Below, piece after piece: positions 52,297 through 60,199 of a DNA stretch of 64,000 nucleotides; within the stretch, counting starts at the first letter, position 1; every line of letters begins with the position of its first letter. The notes beneath the pieces are model-generated. The model did not search any database and was not told the origin of the DNA. It saw only the letters and a program-made list of their open reading frames with translations. The position numbers and the translations under genes were made by a program. Origin of the DNA: an uncultured Bacteroidota bacterium (GTDB lineage: Bacteria > Bacteroidota > Bacteroidia > B-17B0 > Aurantibacillaceae); NCBI GenBank assembly GCA_937873155.1, contig CALMVZ010000024.1, positions 1-64,000 of the forward strand. The letters run 5' to 3'.

Positions 52297-52847
52297 AACA
52301 ATTTCTTGTAAGGGTAATTCCTGTTCTTCGGAATGTTATTTACTATCAATGCAACGATGAGCAGAATCAGAACTCCGCTCATGACCGGGGAAAGGATATA
52401 ATAAAATCCGAGCGCTTTTATTTTTTCAGAACCAATATTGGCGATCAGTGCTGTTGCGCCCCCTGGAGGATGCATGGTTTTTGTTATTTGCATCGCTACG
52501 ATGGAAAGTGAAACGGAAAGAGCAGAGGAGAGCCATAATTCACCCGGGATAAGTTTGTAAACGCAAACGCCAACTATAGCAGAAATGAAATGCCCGAAAA
52601 TCAAATTACGTGGTTGAGCTAATGGACTATTAGTGGCGCCGAAAATAAGAACAGCCGAGGCTCCGAAAGAACCTATTAAAAAAACAAAGTCCTGTTCTGT
52701 GAATAACCTGCTTTGAATAAAGCCAATGATACCGATCCCTAAAAAAGCACCTATAAAGGTCCAAATGTGATCTTCCGGTTCAACTATGGTTTGCCTGTAC
52801 ACTACATATTTGGCAACGCGGTAACTTCTTTTGATCTTTTGTTTCAT
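52293..52847 (-). CDS. HPP family integral membrane protein
   Basis: A 184-residue protein with four or five membrane helices. The eponymous motif is present as TMHPPGGATALIANIGSEKI near residue 120, and GSFGASAVLIFGATNSPLAQ PRN near 75 is equally typical (the run is split here only for length). Members of this family have been reported to transport nitrite in chloroplasts and cyanobacteria; the substrate here is not known. It is monocistronic. Confidence 0.93.
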   Translation of the reverse strand: MKQKIKRSYRVAKYVVYRQTIVEPEDHIWTFIGAFLGIGIIGFIQSRLFTEQDFVFLIGSFGASAVLIFGATNSPLAQPRNLIFGHFISAIVGVCVYKLIPGELWLSSALSVSLSIVAMQITKTMHPPGGATALIANIGSEKIKALGFYYILSPVMSGVLILLIVALIVNNIPKNRNYPYKKLF

Positions 52848-52906
52848 GTTGTAAAATTATGACATGAAGCAAAGTATAACAAACTTTATAGCTGAATTAA
52901 CCGTAT

Positions 52907-53203
52907 TTATTGCTTAGAAGGACATTTGTGAGTACCATAAGTACAAAATACACAGCAATCTTTTTCGTCGGGATATAACTCCGCTCTGCAATTTGTGCAA
53001 GTGTATTTTAACAGGCACTGATCCGTAGGCATCATTTCTTTTTTCCTGAAATTACATTTCGGACAAGTGATCTCTGATTCTAAAGAAAGTCCGGGAGGGT
53101 TTGTTATTACAGTATCTTTTTGTGGTAATACAGCCTTAGGTGTTTCAGTTCGTGTGCACGAAAAAATAATAAGACATATCAGTAAACTAAAAAAGTAGTT
53201 CAT
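52907..53203 (-). CDS. Lipoprotein with GDCCVxC-type Cys-rich domain
   Basis: A 98-residue protein. The N-terminal lipobox (LLICLIIFSC, Cys17) indicates a lipid anchor. The C-terminal domain has CPKC, CLLKYTCTNC and EKDCCVFCTYGTHKCP, matching the GDCCVxC family (some members are selenoproteins) except that the Gly is replaced by Lys. Such proteins are usually cytoplasmic, so a lipoprotein version is unusual. Its ATG overlaps the TAA of the upstream methyltransferase gene by one base, so an earlier in-frame start at 53239 is rejected. Confidence 0.82.
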   Translation of the reverse strand: MNYFFSLLICLIIFSCTRTETPKAVLPQKDTVITNPPGLSLESEITCPKCNFRKKEMMPTDQCLLKYTCTNCRAELYPDEKDCCVFCTYGTHKCPSKQ

Positions 53204-53955
53204 TATTTGATACGTTTTACTTCTATCATCCAATCCCATGGATAAGGTTTTCCTAAATTCTTCGGCGGATCGGTGAATTCACTGTCCCAACCGAACTCAA
53301 TTTTTTTAATGGCTTCTATCGAAAAATCAGAGGTGTTGAATAAAGTATAAAGTTCCTGGAGCAAATAATGTTTTGTAGGGTGACCGTCGATCGCTACAAT
53401 TCCGTTCTGAATCCAATCCGGATTAAAATGTTTAGGATCCAATTCATCTTTCGGGATCTTATTGACCTTAACTCCATCTTTCCTGTACAGCTTTAATAAT
53501 TGCATGAAAGATAAAGAGGCTGATTCGTAAGAAGGAATAACAATTACTGCCGCTCCTCCCTTTTTTAAACCATCAACAACCGTTTTTAAAATGGCATAGT
53601 TCTTTTTATTGTCATCGCAAATAGCAACATTACAGCAATAAGCAAAATCTGCTTTGGGTACGTTTTGTTTTTTGGTGAGGTCACCTTGTTTTAAAGCAAC
53701 GTTCTTTAATTTTAATTTGGCGGCCTGATCTAATAGTTTTTTGGAGATATCGATACCTATAACTTTTTTAAAATTTGGAGCTAAAAAAGGTAATGCATAA
53801 CCTATCCCGCAACCGAAGTCGATCGCTAATTTATTTTTACCAATGTGTTTCGCAATGTGTTTTTTAACGACATTTTTTTTGTCGGAGTGAAGTACGCTGA
53901 AAATTTCTTTATCGTAATTATAACCTACGGTATCCCAAACTATTTTTTCGTTCAT
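53203..53955 (-). CDS. Class I SAM-dependent methyltransferase
   Basis: A 250-residue soluble enzyme with motif I LAIDFGCGIGYALPFL near residue 46, the acidic loop VIGIDISKKLLDQA and a later DFAYCCNVAICDDNK region. The substrate is unknown. It is translationally coupled to the downstream Cys-rich lipoprotein gene (TAATG). The downstream partner may be relevant if the substrate is a metal(loid), but that is speculation. Confidence 0.9.
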   Translation of the reverse strand: MNEKIVWDTVGYNYDKEIFSVLHSDKKNVVKKHIAKHIGKNKLAIDFGCGIGYALPFLAPNFKKVIGIDISKKLLDQAAKLKLKNVALKQGDLTKKQNVPKADFAYCCNVAICDDNKKNYAILKTVVDGLKKGGAAVIVIPSYESASLSFMQLLKLYRKDGVKVNKIPKDELDPKHFNPDWIQNGIVAIDGHPTKHYLLQELYTLFNTSDFSIEAIKKIEFGWDSEFTDPPKNLGKPYPWDWMIEVKRIK

Positions 53956-53966
53956 AAATGCGGATT

Positions 53967-54000
53967 AAAAAAACTTCCTTCCCCGGTTTGGAGAAGGAAG
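53967..54000 (-). terminator. Intrinsic terminator of the Gly-rich T9SS gene
   Basis: On the minus strand CTTCCTTC-tccaaacccgggg-GAAGGAAG (spacer approximate) is followed by a run of seven T, 10 bases after the stop of the gene at 54011. The A-run on the plus strand is the same T-run. Confidence 0.75.
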
Positions 54001-54010
54001 CCGGAAGATA

Positions 54011-54985
54011 TTATTGTTTCACTAATTTAATTACTGAAGTTGTATTCAGGACCTTTAAAAAATAAACGCCATTTGATAAAGAAGAGAAATCCTGCTCTTC
54101 AATATTCTTTCCGACAAAAATTTGTTGTCCTAATGCATTTACAAATTCATAAACTTCGTTGCCTGTGGCAGCCTGGATGTTTATTTTAGAAGTGAATGGA
54201 TTCGGGAATACAATGACATTACTTTTCGATAATCCGACAATTCCTGTAGAAACTGATGGCCATGAGAAACGCGCTGCACCTCCGCCGCCGTTACCAGGAG
54301 TAGAGCCTACACCGTTTCCGCCGCCTCCGCCACCTCCGAAGAAGCCGCCGTTAGCTGCAGGATCTGTTTGTGTACAACCTGAATTTAAAAAACCTGCGCC
54401 TTTACCGCCTGCACCTACAGGAAAACCGGGACTTGTTCCGCCTGCACCGCCGGGTTGTAAACAATTACTTCCTGTATAAGCCATGCAATTTCCTCCATTG
54501 TTGCCATTTCCCAAAGGTCCCGCTGCAGCGCCACCGCCACCGCCGAAGTAAGTCCAGTAACCACCACCACCTGTACCACCTGTTGTGTTGATCATTCCGC
54601 CTGAACCAACGCCGCCTGCACCACCACCGCCAACCGAAGGATTTGGAACTGTTGTTCCGTTTGCTCCGCCTGTAGCAACAATGTAACCTGTAATGCTTGA
54701 TGTGCCAACAGTAGGGTTAACGCCTGCGCTTCCAACTCTGACAGCTAAAGTGGAACCGGGAACTACAGTGAAAACACCGCCCGCGTATCCACCGCCACCG
54801 CCTCCACCACCGCCGTTGTTAATTCCGCGGCCACCGGCACCCATAACTTCCATCGTCATTGATGTAACACCGGTTGGAATAGTAAAAGTGAAATTTCCTG
54901 AGAAGGAATAGGTCATTGATGAGATCTGTCCTAACGACACATCTGCAAGAAGCGCAATAAAAATAAAAGTGTAAAGTTTTTTCAT
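54011..54985 (-). CDS. Gly-rich T9SS type A sorting domain protein
   Basis: A 324-residue secreted protein. A signal peptide (residues 1-19, ending SLGQ) precedes a short beta domain (FSGNFTFTIPTGVTSMTMEV), a long Gly-rich region (residues about 50-240, with runs of up to nine Gly and GGAGG/GGGGG units) and a T9SS sorting domain (VIFVFP-type start near 245, ending SVIKLVKQ). Gly-rich regions with embedded TGG/VGGGG recall adhesive or flexible spacer proteins. No catalytic motif was seen. Confidence 0.88.
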   Translation of the reverse strand: MKKLYTFIFIALLADVSLGQISSMTYSFSGNFTFTIPTGVTSMTMEVMGAGGRGINNGGGGGGGGGYAGGVFTVVPGSTLAVRVGSAGVNPTVGTSSITGYIVATGGANGTTVPNPSVGGGGAGGVGSGGMINTTGGTGGGGYWTYFGGGGGAAAGPLGNGNNGGNCMAYTGSNCLQPGGAGGTSPGFPVGAGGKGAGFLNSGCTQTDPAANGGFFGGGGGGGNGVGSTPGNGGGGAARFSWPSVSTGIVGLSKSNVIVFPNPFTSKINIQAATGNEVYEFVNALGQQIFVGKNIEEQDFSSLSNGVYFLKVLNTTSVIKLVKQ

Positions 54986-55055
54986 GAGCTTGAATTTATA
55001 AGGTTTGTATTTACTAAGGTAGTAAAGTTTGGGAGTAAAGCAAAAAATATCCGTG

Positions 55056-55189
55056 TGACCTCACCGTCCACCCTGTGGGTGGACTTACTCTCCTCAGAGG
55101 AGAGTATAATCTCTGAACCAAATAGAATCCTGTATTTTTCTCTCCTCAGAGGAGAGTAATATCCGCCCCTGGCGGATAGGTGAGGTTAT
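55056..55189. repeat. MITE-like element with nested palindromes
   Basis: The ends GTGACCTCACC and GGTGAGGTTAT are inverted. Inside are CGTCCACCCTGTGGGTGGAC, two copies of CTCTCCTCAGAGGAGAGTA (about 55090 and 55141) and ATCCGCCCCTGGCGGAT. The element lies in the 200 bp gap between the Gly-rich gene and the acetyltransferase and encodes nothing. Confidence 0.75.
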
Positions 55190-55716
55190 TTGAAATCAGC
55201 CTTCCTTATCCTGTAAACAAAATTAAGATTACAATCCTCTCCAAAGTAATTGATCTCCTGCTCATCAATTTTAACAGCACCTAATCTTTCAATAGCTTTT
55301 TGTGAACGGATATTATTAGCGCCAATGTGGAAAATTACATTATTCACGTATTGGAATGCATGATGTATCATTAACTGTTTCGCTGAAGGATTATATTTCC
55401 CGCCCCAATGACTTCGGATATAAAATGTATAACCTATTGACACTTCACTTTTTTCCGGATCGTGGTCATAGAAACGTGAGCTGCCTATCACTTCGTTTGT
55501 CTTTGCATTATAAATTAAAAATGCGCCTTTACTTTCTATCGCACCTTTAAAATAGTTTTGGAAGACTTCACGTTGCCACCGGTTCTTGTTCGGGTGTTGT
55601 TCCCAGATCAAAGGGTCACTTGCGGCTTTGTATAAAATTTCGAAATCACTTTCTTTGAGCGGAACCAATTTTACAAATTCGTTCTGAAGTGTTGGCTGAA
55701 GATCGAAGTTTGACAT
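55186..55716 (-). CDS. GNAT family N-acetyltransferase (RimJ/RimL-like)
   Basis: A 176-residue acetyl-CoA-dependent acetyltransferase. It has an N-terminal FVKLVPLKESDFEILYKAAS segment, the acetyl-CoA loop region SIGYTFYIRSHWGGKYNPSA and IHHAFQYVNNVIFHIGANNI RSQKAIERLGA (split for length), typical of RimJ/RimL-type enzymes that acetylate amino groups. The substrate is unknown. It abuts the downstream-strand methyltransferase gene with a one-base overlap (TAATG-like) and is likely cotranscribed. Confidence 0.93.
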   Translation of the reverse strand: MSNFDLQPTLQNEFVKLVPLKESDFEILYKAASDPLIWEQHPNKNRWQREVFQNYFKGAIESKGAFLIYNAKTNEVIGSSRFYDHDPEKSEVSIGYTFYIRSHWGGKYNPSAKQLMIHHAFQYVNNVIFHIGANNIRSQKAIERLGAVKIDEQEINYFGEDCNLNFVYRIRKADFK

Positions 55717-56465
55717 TACTTTTTACAAAAATAAATTTCGGTATCCGGTTTCAATCCCATTTTTTTGATCTCAGCTTCATTGCAAAAGTCTGATGTTTTG
55801 AAAATGGAAACTTTAAATCCAGCTGATTCTAATCTCGTCTTATAATCCGTTCCATAAATGCGTTTGTGATCATGATGTCCGAATACTCTCTGGCGTTCAT
55901 CCGGATCAGTTACAGAAGGGTCTTCAAATGTTTCTGTCCTCGAATAATCGATCGGCGCTAAATGAATAGACCAGCCTTCTTTCTTCTGAACACGGTACAA
56001 TTCTTTCATTGCTTTGAGATCGTCATTCACATGTTCTAAAACATGGCTGCTTAATAATACATCAAAAGAATTATCCGGGTATTGAATGTCGGTCATGTCG
56101 ATCTCAACCATTGCTCTCGGAGAACCGATATCGGCAGAGAGGTATTTTAAATTCTTCAATTTGCGGAACACCCTGTAAAAACAATGTTCCGGTGCGAAAT
56201 GCAGAACTGAGAGTTCACTTTTGAAAAAATCGGTCTTACGTTCCAAAAATAACCAAATGGTACGGTGACGGATCCCTGCAGCACATTTAGGGCAGCTTTT
56301 TTCTTTGAATTTTTTGAGACCACTTTTGCAGACAGGACAATGAAATTCTGTTCCTGAGTAACCAATACTTTGAATGCCGAGATAGAAATTTAAAAGCGGT
56401 TCGTAAACTTGTTTGGGTATGAATGCTTTGATCTTATACCAGCTTTTTTTCTCAGTGATCGACAT
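55716..56465 (-). CDS. SAM-dependent methyltransferase with N-terminal zinc-ribbon-like motif
   Basis: A 249-residue enzyme. Residues about 40-75 hold two Cys pairs (FHCPVCKSGLKKFKEKSCPK CAAGIRHRT, split for length) that probably bind zinc. The methyltransferase type 11 core follows, with HFAPEHCFYRVF, YLSADIGS and FDVLLSSHVLEHVNDDLKAM. The HxLEHV motif is typical for the type 11 family. It is first in line before the acetyltransferase on the minus strand. The substrate is unknown, possibly a cell-surface sugar. Confidence 0.9.
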   Translation of the reverse strand: MSITEKKSWYKIKAFIPKQVYEPLLNFYLGIQSIGYSGTEFHCPVCKSGLKKFKEKSCPKCAAGIRHRTIWLFLERKTDFFKSELSVLHFAPEHCFYRVFRKLKNLKYLSADIGSPRAMVEIDMTDIQYPDNSFDVLLSSHVLEHVNDDLKAMKELYRVQKKEGWSIHLAPIDYSRTETFEDPSVTDPDERQRVFGHHDHKRIYGTDYKTRLESAGFKVSIFKTSDFCNEAEIKKMGLKPDTEIYFCKK

Positions 56466-56502
56466 AATGGGGTTCAGCTACCTGTAAATGTACAATTTAT
56501 TA

Positions 56503-56991
56503 TCACTTCTTTTTTATGGGGATATAAAGATCTTCCTCCGACTCAGGATCATTGTTCTTGTATTTGGCACCCATAATGTCAAAATGCGGACGGTCATCAA
56601 GGATATATTCCGAATTCGGGATCCACCGGCTGAAAATGTATTGGAAAATGCTGAAATCCGTATTTAATCCTTTGTAATGGAAAATAGCATAAAGTCCTTC
56701 AGGTACTTGAAATGTTTCCATTCCTTCCGGAATATTACTGAAGTCATTTACTTCCATCAAAGCCCATTTCTCAAACGTATTAGTCGGAGAGAAATTCTTG
56801 AAATAGTCCGGCGAATAAGTTTTCAGGCAAAAAATATCCGAACTGATTGTATTCTTGATCTCATTCCGCTTTGGCATGAAGCCGCTGAATAAAGTGAACG
56901 TTTTATTATCGGCCAGGCTCATGGTTATCCGCTTACCGATTAATTTTTTTGAAGGAATTGTTTTTATTGTAGGTTGGATACTAGTTTGCAT
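56503..56991 (-). CDS. GyrI-like effector-binding domain protein
   Basis: A 162-residue soluble protein made of a single GyrI-like (AraC effector-binding) domain (KTIPSKKLIGKRITMSLADN; MPKRNEIKN; FQVPEGLYAIFHYKG; FDIMGAKYKNNDP). Such domains bind small hydrophobic or cationic molecules and some hydrolyse cyclopropanes. No DNA-binding domain is present. Its 5' end overlaps the upstream SRPBCC gene by 11 bases, so they form one transcript. Confidence 0.92.
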   Translation of the reverse strand: MQTSIQPTIKTIPSKKLIGKRITMSLADNKTFTLFSGFMPKRNEIKNTISSDIFCLKTYSPDYFKNFSPTNTFEKWALMEVNDFSNIPEGMETFQVPEGLYAIFHYKGLNTDFSIFQYIFSRWIPNSEYILDDRPHFDIMGAKYKNNDPESEEDLYIPIKKK

Positions 56992-57373
56992 TTTCGATGT
57001 TCAGGAATAATTGTTTGTGTTGTTTCTCAAAGATCTTTGTCATGATACCTTTTACAGGAAGCGGGGACTTAAAAGAAACTATTTCACGGATGAGGGTATG
57101 GTCATCTTCGCTTTTAATAGTAAAATTCATTTCGATATGTGTGAGTTTCATTACAACCGCTTTAATATTCACGGTTTTATTTTGAGGGTTCCCTGTAACG
57201 GTTGCTGAGTAAGTAAAAGAAACAAAACCTAATTTTTCATAAACTTTGTAAGTGTTGTTCCCAAGATCATCCATTTTGTAAATGATAGGATGGATAGAAA
57301 CAAATTTTTTCATATCCGTTAAATGATCGAACACAACATCAGCTGACTTTTTTATTTTGTGTTCCAGGATCAT
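56981..57373 (-). CDS. SRPBCC (START-like) family protein
   Basis: A 130-residue small-ligand-binding protein of the SRPBCC/polyketide-cyclase fold (VFDHLTDMKKFVSIHPIIYK; TYKVYEKLGFVSFTYSATVT; LIREIVSFKSPLPVKGIMTK). It has no catalytic signature. It overlaps genes on both sides (11 bases downstream, 4 upstream), placing it inside an operon of small ligand-binding and cupin proteins. Confidence 0.88.
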   Translation of the reverse strand: MILEHKIKKSADVVFDHLTDMKKFVSIHPIIYKMDDLGNNTYKVYEKLGFVSFTYSATVTGNPQNKTVNIKAVVMKLTHIEMNFTIKSEDDHTLIREIVSFKSPLPVKGIMTKIFEKQHKQLFLNIENAN

Positions 57374-57708
57374 TTTAAGAAATCGCCATCCACAATTAAA
57401 AGTTTAACACCATTCTCAGAATAGGAGCGGTGAGAGCTTAAATTATCGGAAACTACATAACTTTCGCCTTTATGCAATTTTGTTTTCTCTCCTGTTTTTA
57501 ATTCAGTAATGAAATCTCCCTCCAGGCAATGTACCACATGGCCTTTCTCGCACCAATGGTCGGCTAAATAGCCTTCGCCATATTCTACAATACGGATCCT
57601 TAAGCCTCCTAATTGTACTGTTTGCCAGGTTGAAGTTCCTGTTTCTCCTTTATGTTCAGTTTTAGCGATCGAACTCCAATCGATGGTTGTAAACGGGATA
57701 CTGTTCAT
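57370..57708 (-). CDS. Cupin with DHWC motif (DHCW-type family)
   Basis: A 112-residue single-domain cupin. The segment YLADHWCEKGHVVHCLEGDF near residue 48 carries the motif seen in the DHCW cupin-fold family, with likely metal-binding His residues. It may bind a small polar ligand. Its start overlaps the stop of the upstream NYN gene by one base (TAATG) and its end overlaps the SRPBCC gene by four. Confidence 0.88.
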   Translation of the reverse strand: MNSIPFTTIDWSSIAKTEHKGETGTSTWQTVQLGGLRIRIVEYGEGYLADHWCEKGHVVHCLEGDFITELKTGEKTKLHKGESYVVSDNLSSHRSYSENGVKLLIVDGDFLK

Positions 57709-58448
57709 TATTTTGTTTTTATATAAATGTGTTTGATGTTCCTGTTGCCTGTCTCCCGTTGGTCAATTTCGAAGCGGTTAGTACTTTTAATAAGGGGTAA
57801 TAACTTTGAAAATCCGTAATTCCTGGGATCAAAGTCGGTTTTCTTTTTCAGGATAAAGCTTCCGAGTTCCCCTAAAAAGGTCCAGCCGCTTTCGTCTGCA
57901 AGATCAATTACACTTTCTGTTAAAAGATTGATCAATGCATCATCAACTCTGTTTAAAGGATGGCTTTCTGTTTTTACTTTGTTTGGTTTGCCGGTTTCTT
58001 TTGCTGGCTGTTTTATTGATTTTAAGATCTCTATATAAACGAATTTATCGCAGGCTTTAATAAACGGTGCCGGCGTTTTTTTCTCACCGATACCTATTAC
58101 TTTCATGCCGGCTTCTCTTAAGCGTGTAGCAAGCCTTGTAAAATCACTATCGCTCGATACAATGCAAAAACCATCTACTTTTTCGGAATATAAAATATCC
58201 ATGGCGTCTATGATCAGGGCGCTGTCGCTCGAGTTTTTGCCCGTTGTATAGCTATATTGCTGAATAGGCGTGATCGCGTTTTCAAGTAAAACGTTCTTCC
58301 ATCCGGCAAGAGTGGGGCGGGTCCAATCAGCATAAATTCTTTTTATAGTAGGCGTACCGCTTTTCGCGATCTCTTCTAACATTTCTTTAATGTGGGAATA
58401 AGGCACATTGTCGGCATCAATTAATACAGCGAGGCGCAGGTCGGTCAT
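57708..58448 (-). CDS. NYN domain (DUF88) ribonuclease-like protein with C-terminal LOTUS/OST-HTH domain
   Basis: A 246-residue soluble protein. The N-terminal PIN-like NYN domain has the acidic metal-binding residues in LIDADN (near 10), SSDSALIIDAMD (near 75) and CIVSSDSDF (near 95). A basic linker precedes a C-terminal OST-HTH/LOTUS domain (ESGWTFLGELGSFILKKKTD; YGFSKLLPLI) that binds RNA. The architecture matches the Limkain/DUF88 family of putative RNases. It is the first gene of the minus-strand operon to 55186 and the last gene before the cassette-like island. Confidence 0.93.
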   Translation of the reverse strand: MTDLRLAVLIDADNVPYSHIKEMLEEIAKSGTPTIKRIYADWTRPTLAGWKNVLLENAITPIQQYSYTTGKNSSDSALIIDAMDILYSEKVDGFCIVSSDSDFTRLATRLREAGMKVIGIGEKKTPAPFIKACDKFVYIEILKSIKQPAKETGKPNKVKTESHPLNRVDDALINLLTESVIDLADESGWTFLGELGSFILKKKTDFDPRNYGFSKLLPLIKSTNRFEIDQRETGNRNIKHIYIKTK

Positions 58449-58583
58449 AATATTTTTTTAACACCTAAAGGTAGTTCATTAGGACACCGATTGCAAATCC
58501 GGTAATATCCAGTTAACTGTGTAAACGTAAGAATACTATCCTCGACCCAAAGGTAATATTTTTAGATCTAATTTTATTTTGTC

Positions 58584-58616
58584 TAACGGACAAATGCTGT
58601 TACCACGTCGTAGGGC
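58584..58616. repeat. Collapsed attC-like element A and end of unit 1
   Basis: TAACGGACAAATGCTGTTA (58584-58602) has the TAAC...GTTA ends of the larger elements B and C but only 11 bases between them. The outward sequence GTTACCACGTCGTAGGGC (58599-58616) is the inverted partner of GCCCTATGCGTGGTAAC at 59031-59047. The rest of the 58449-58663 gap contains no ORF. Confidence 0.65.
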
Positions 58617-58663
58617 GCACCTAGTTTACGTCTTGCATACGCGTCTGCAAACCAGCGGAATGT

Positions 58664-58999
58664 CTACTTGATTTTTAGAGGTTGTTTTTGATTTTCTGTT
58701 TCAGGTTCTTTAACGATAATTTGGTGTTTTCCTTCTTCCGGCACTTTCCAAATTATTTTTTGTACAACATTGTCTTTGTAAATTAATGTGTCAGAAGAAC
58801 CGTGTTCGTTTTTTTCTATCCATATGCCTTGCTTAAGTCCGTTTGCGTCAATTAAGTTAATGGTGTCAAACACTCCAGTTTTTTTTGCTTGTATTTCGTA
58901 AGAAGGTCCATTTTGTTGTGTTGCTGCAACACTGTCCTTGTGTTGTTGTCCGCAAGAGAAAAGTAAGATTAAAAATGTTAAAAGGTATAACATTTTCAT
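58664..58999 (-). CDS. Small lipoprotein in cassette unit 1
   Basis: A 111-residue protein with a lipobox (LLTFLILLFSCGQQ, Cys16) and a domain of about 95 residues resembling two or three short beta hairpins (VFDTINLIDANGLKQGIWIE; SSDTLIYKDNVVQKIIWKV). The G-L-x-Q-G-x-W motif recalls MORN/YwqK-type units. I do not recognise a family function. It is the only gene of a unit bounded by 17-18 bp inverted sequences (58599-58616 and 59031-59047). Confidence 0.8.
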   Translation of the reverse strand: MKMLYLLTFLILLFSCGQQHKDSVAATQQNGPSYEIQAKKTGVFDTINLIDANGLKQGIWIEKNEHGSSDTLIYKDNVVQKIIWKVPEEGKHQIIVKEPETENQKQPLKIK

Positions 59000-59030
59000 G
59001 TCAAAAGTTTTTTCATTAAAAAAATTGTCC

Positions 59031-59047
59031 GCCCTATGCGTGGTAAC
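59031..59047. repeat. Inverted end of unit 1
   Basis: GCCCTATGCGTGGTAAC pairs with GTTACCACGTCGTAGGGC at 58599-58616 with one mismatch and a one-base bulge. The last four bases (TAAC) begin element B. Confidence 0.7.
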
Positions 59048-59226
59048 GGTTTCGCGGTTGGCGCAGTTTTTACTTTGCGCTTCCAGAAACCCTTTAATAA
59101 AGATAATGATTTTATTTTGAAACTCTTTCTTAAGGCTAGCGTTTTAAGTTCCGCCGTCGGCGGGCAATTTGTCCGCGCGATGCCCGTGAAGGCGCAAAGG
59201 AAAAATTGTCGCCACGACCCGTGTTA
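59044..59226. repeat. attC-like imperfect inverted-repeat element B (183 bp)
   Basis: It starts TAACGGTTTCGCGG and ends CCACGACCCGTGTTA. The arms TTTTTACTTTGCGCTTCC (59067-59084) and GAAGGCGCAAAGGAAAAA (59188-59205) pair with few mismatches. The whole lies between the lipoprotein gene and the two-gene unit. Its length matches element C. Confidence 0.75.
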
Positions 59227-59235
59227 GTGCCAGTG
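59223..59235. repeat. Inverted end of unit 2, left
   Basis: GTTAGTGCCAGTG pairs with CATTGGCACTAAC at 60843-60855 (12 of 13). The two ends bound the two-gene unit. Confidence 0.75.
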
Positions 59236-59236
59236 T

Positions 59237-60199
59237 TTAGTCCGCAGTAGATTCGAATATAACTTGTTTTCGTAGTTGTCCGAGTTTTTCGTCTGAGAAA
59301 ACAAAAGGCCCCTGAGATTTATTCTCGATGTCTTCTAAAATTTCCTTTATTCTATTAATGGTTTTGATTCTTAAAGTTGTATTTACTTCGTTAACATCAC
59401 TCTCAGTCCAGGATTTTAGGTTTTGTGAAAACCTGGTTAGATAAGATTTATTCTTTATTCTACTTTCAATAATATCGAACTCTTTTTTTAGATAGTCATT
59501 GATATAGTCTAAAGCACTGATTGCAGTGTATTTTCTGTCGAATGTAGAAATTGTCTCATCAAAATTACCAAAGACTTCTTTTACTACTTTTTTTATTACA
59601 GTTCTTTTGTCAACCGCCAAGAGGCTGTCATTTGATTTTGACGGAATTTCCTTAGTTACTACTGGGTCTATATCTTTTTTGACGAACCAGCCGTATTCCG
59701 CAGCAAGTAAAGCTAAGCCAATCAAGACAGGTATTACAATGAGTGTCCAAAATTTTGAGAGCCAAGATTTTTTTGGTTCTATATTTTCACCGTCGCCTGC
59801 CTTAATAAAAAGATCACCGCCCTTTCCACCGAAATGCCCATTACCTGCTTGTATAATTAAATCACCTCCGTCGCCATTAGGACCACCGTCACCTGCTTTA
59901 AAGCTAATGTCCTTGTTCGATTTTGGATTATTTATTTCTTCAAGATACTTGATGCCGTCCGGGAGTATTTTGGCGGAGATTTTATTTGTTTTGTTATTGA
60001 AGCTTGAACCATCAGGGAATAGAAAGTGATATTCACCTGAGGACTTTACTTGAAGCTTCTTTTCTTTAGCCAGTGCCGAACATGCAGATTTAATATTCTC
60101 GGGCTTTAAGTCAGGAAGCTTTTCAGTAATTTCTATAAACTCTCCGTCATGCGAATGTTCTTTAAGAACCGATAATATTTTGTAATAAATGTCATTCAT
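59237..60199 (-). CDS. Winged-helix-like, Gly-rich, single-TM protein of cassette unit 2
   Basis: A 320-residue protein of no recognised family. Residues 1-90 look like a winged-helix domain (YYKILSVLKEHSHDGEFIEI; NIKSACSALAKEKKLQVKSS). Residues about 98-138 are a Gly/Asp-rich repeat (FKAGDGGPNGDGGDLIIQAG; GKGGDLFIKAGDGE). A membrane helix follows at about 150-170 (LIVIPVLIGLALLAAEYGWF), then a helical domain of about 150 residues. Its ATG overlaps the stop of the upstream gene by four bases, so the pair is coupled. The mixture of a putative nucleic-acid or sensor domain with a membrane anchor suggests signalling or defence, but this is inference. Confidence 0.85.
   Translation of the reverse strand: MNDIYYKILSVLKEHSHDGEFIEITEKLPDLKPENIKSACSALAKEKKLQVKSSGEYHFLFPDGSSFNNKTNKISAKILPDGIKYLEEINNPKSNKDISFKAGDGGPNGDGGDLIIQAGNGHFGGKGGDLFIKAGDGENIEPKKSWLSKFWTLIVIPVLIGLALLAAEYGWFVKKDIDPVVTKEIPSKSNDSLLAVDKRTVIKKVVKEVFGNFDETISTFDRKYTAISALDYINDYLKKEFDIIESRIKNKSYLTRFSQNLKSWTESDVNEVNTTLRIKTINRIKEILEDIENKSQGPFVFSDEKLGQLRKQVIFESTAD

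Noticed and set aside
54159-54911. Pro-rich open frames on the plus strand
   Set aside because: They are the antisense of the Gly-rich region of the T9SS gene (GGC/GGA read as CCN). The same applies to the Ala/Ser/Thr-rich frame opposite the Gly-rich tail at 3922-4296.
58938-59227. Two plus-strand frames over element B
   Set aside because: They span the inverted-repeat element and have no start context or recognisable protein features. The element is better explained as non-coding.
59526-60029. 167-residue plus-strand frame
   Set aside because: It is antisense to the winged-helix protein gene; Pro-rich runs come from its Gly-rich repeat.
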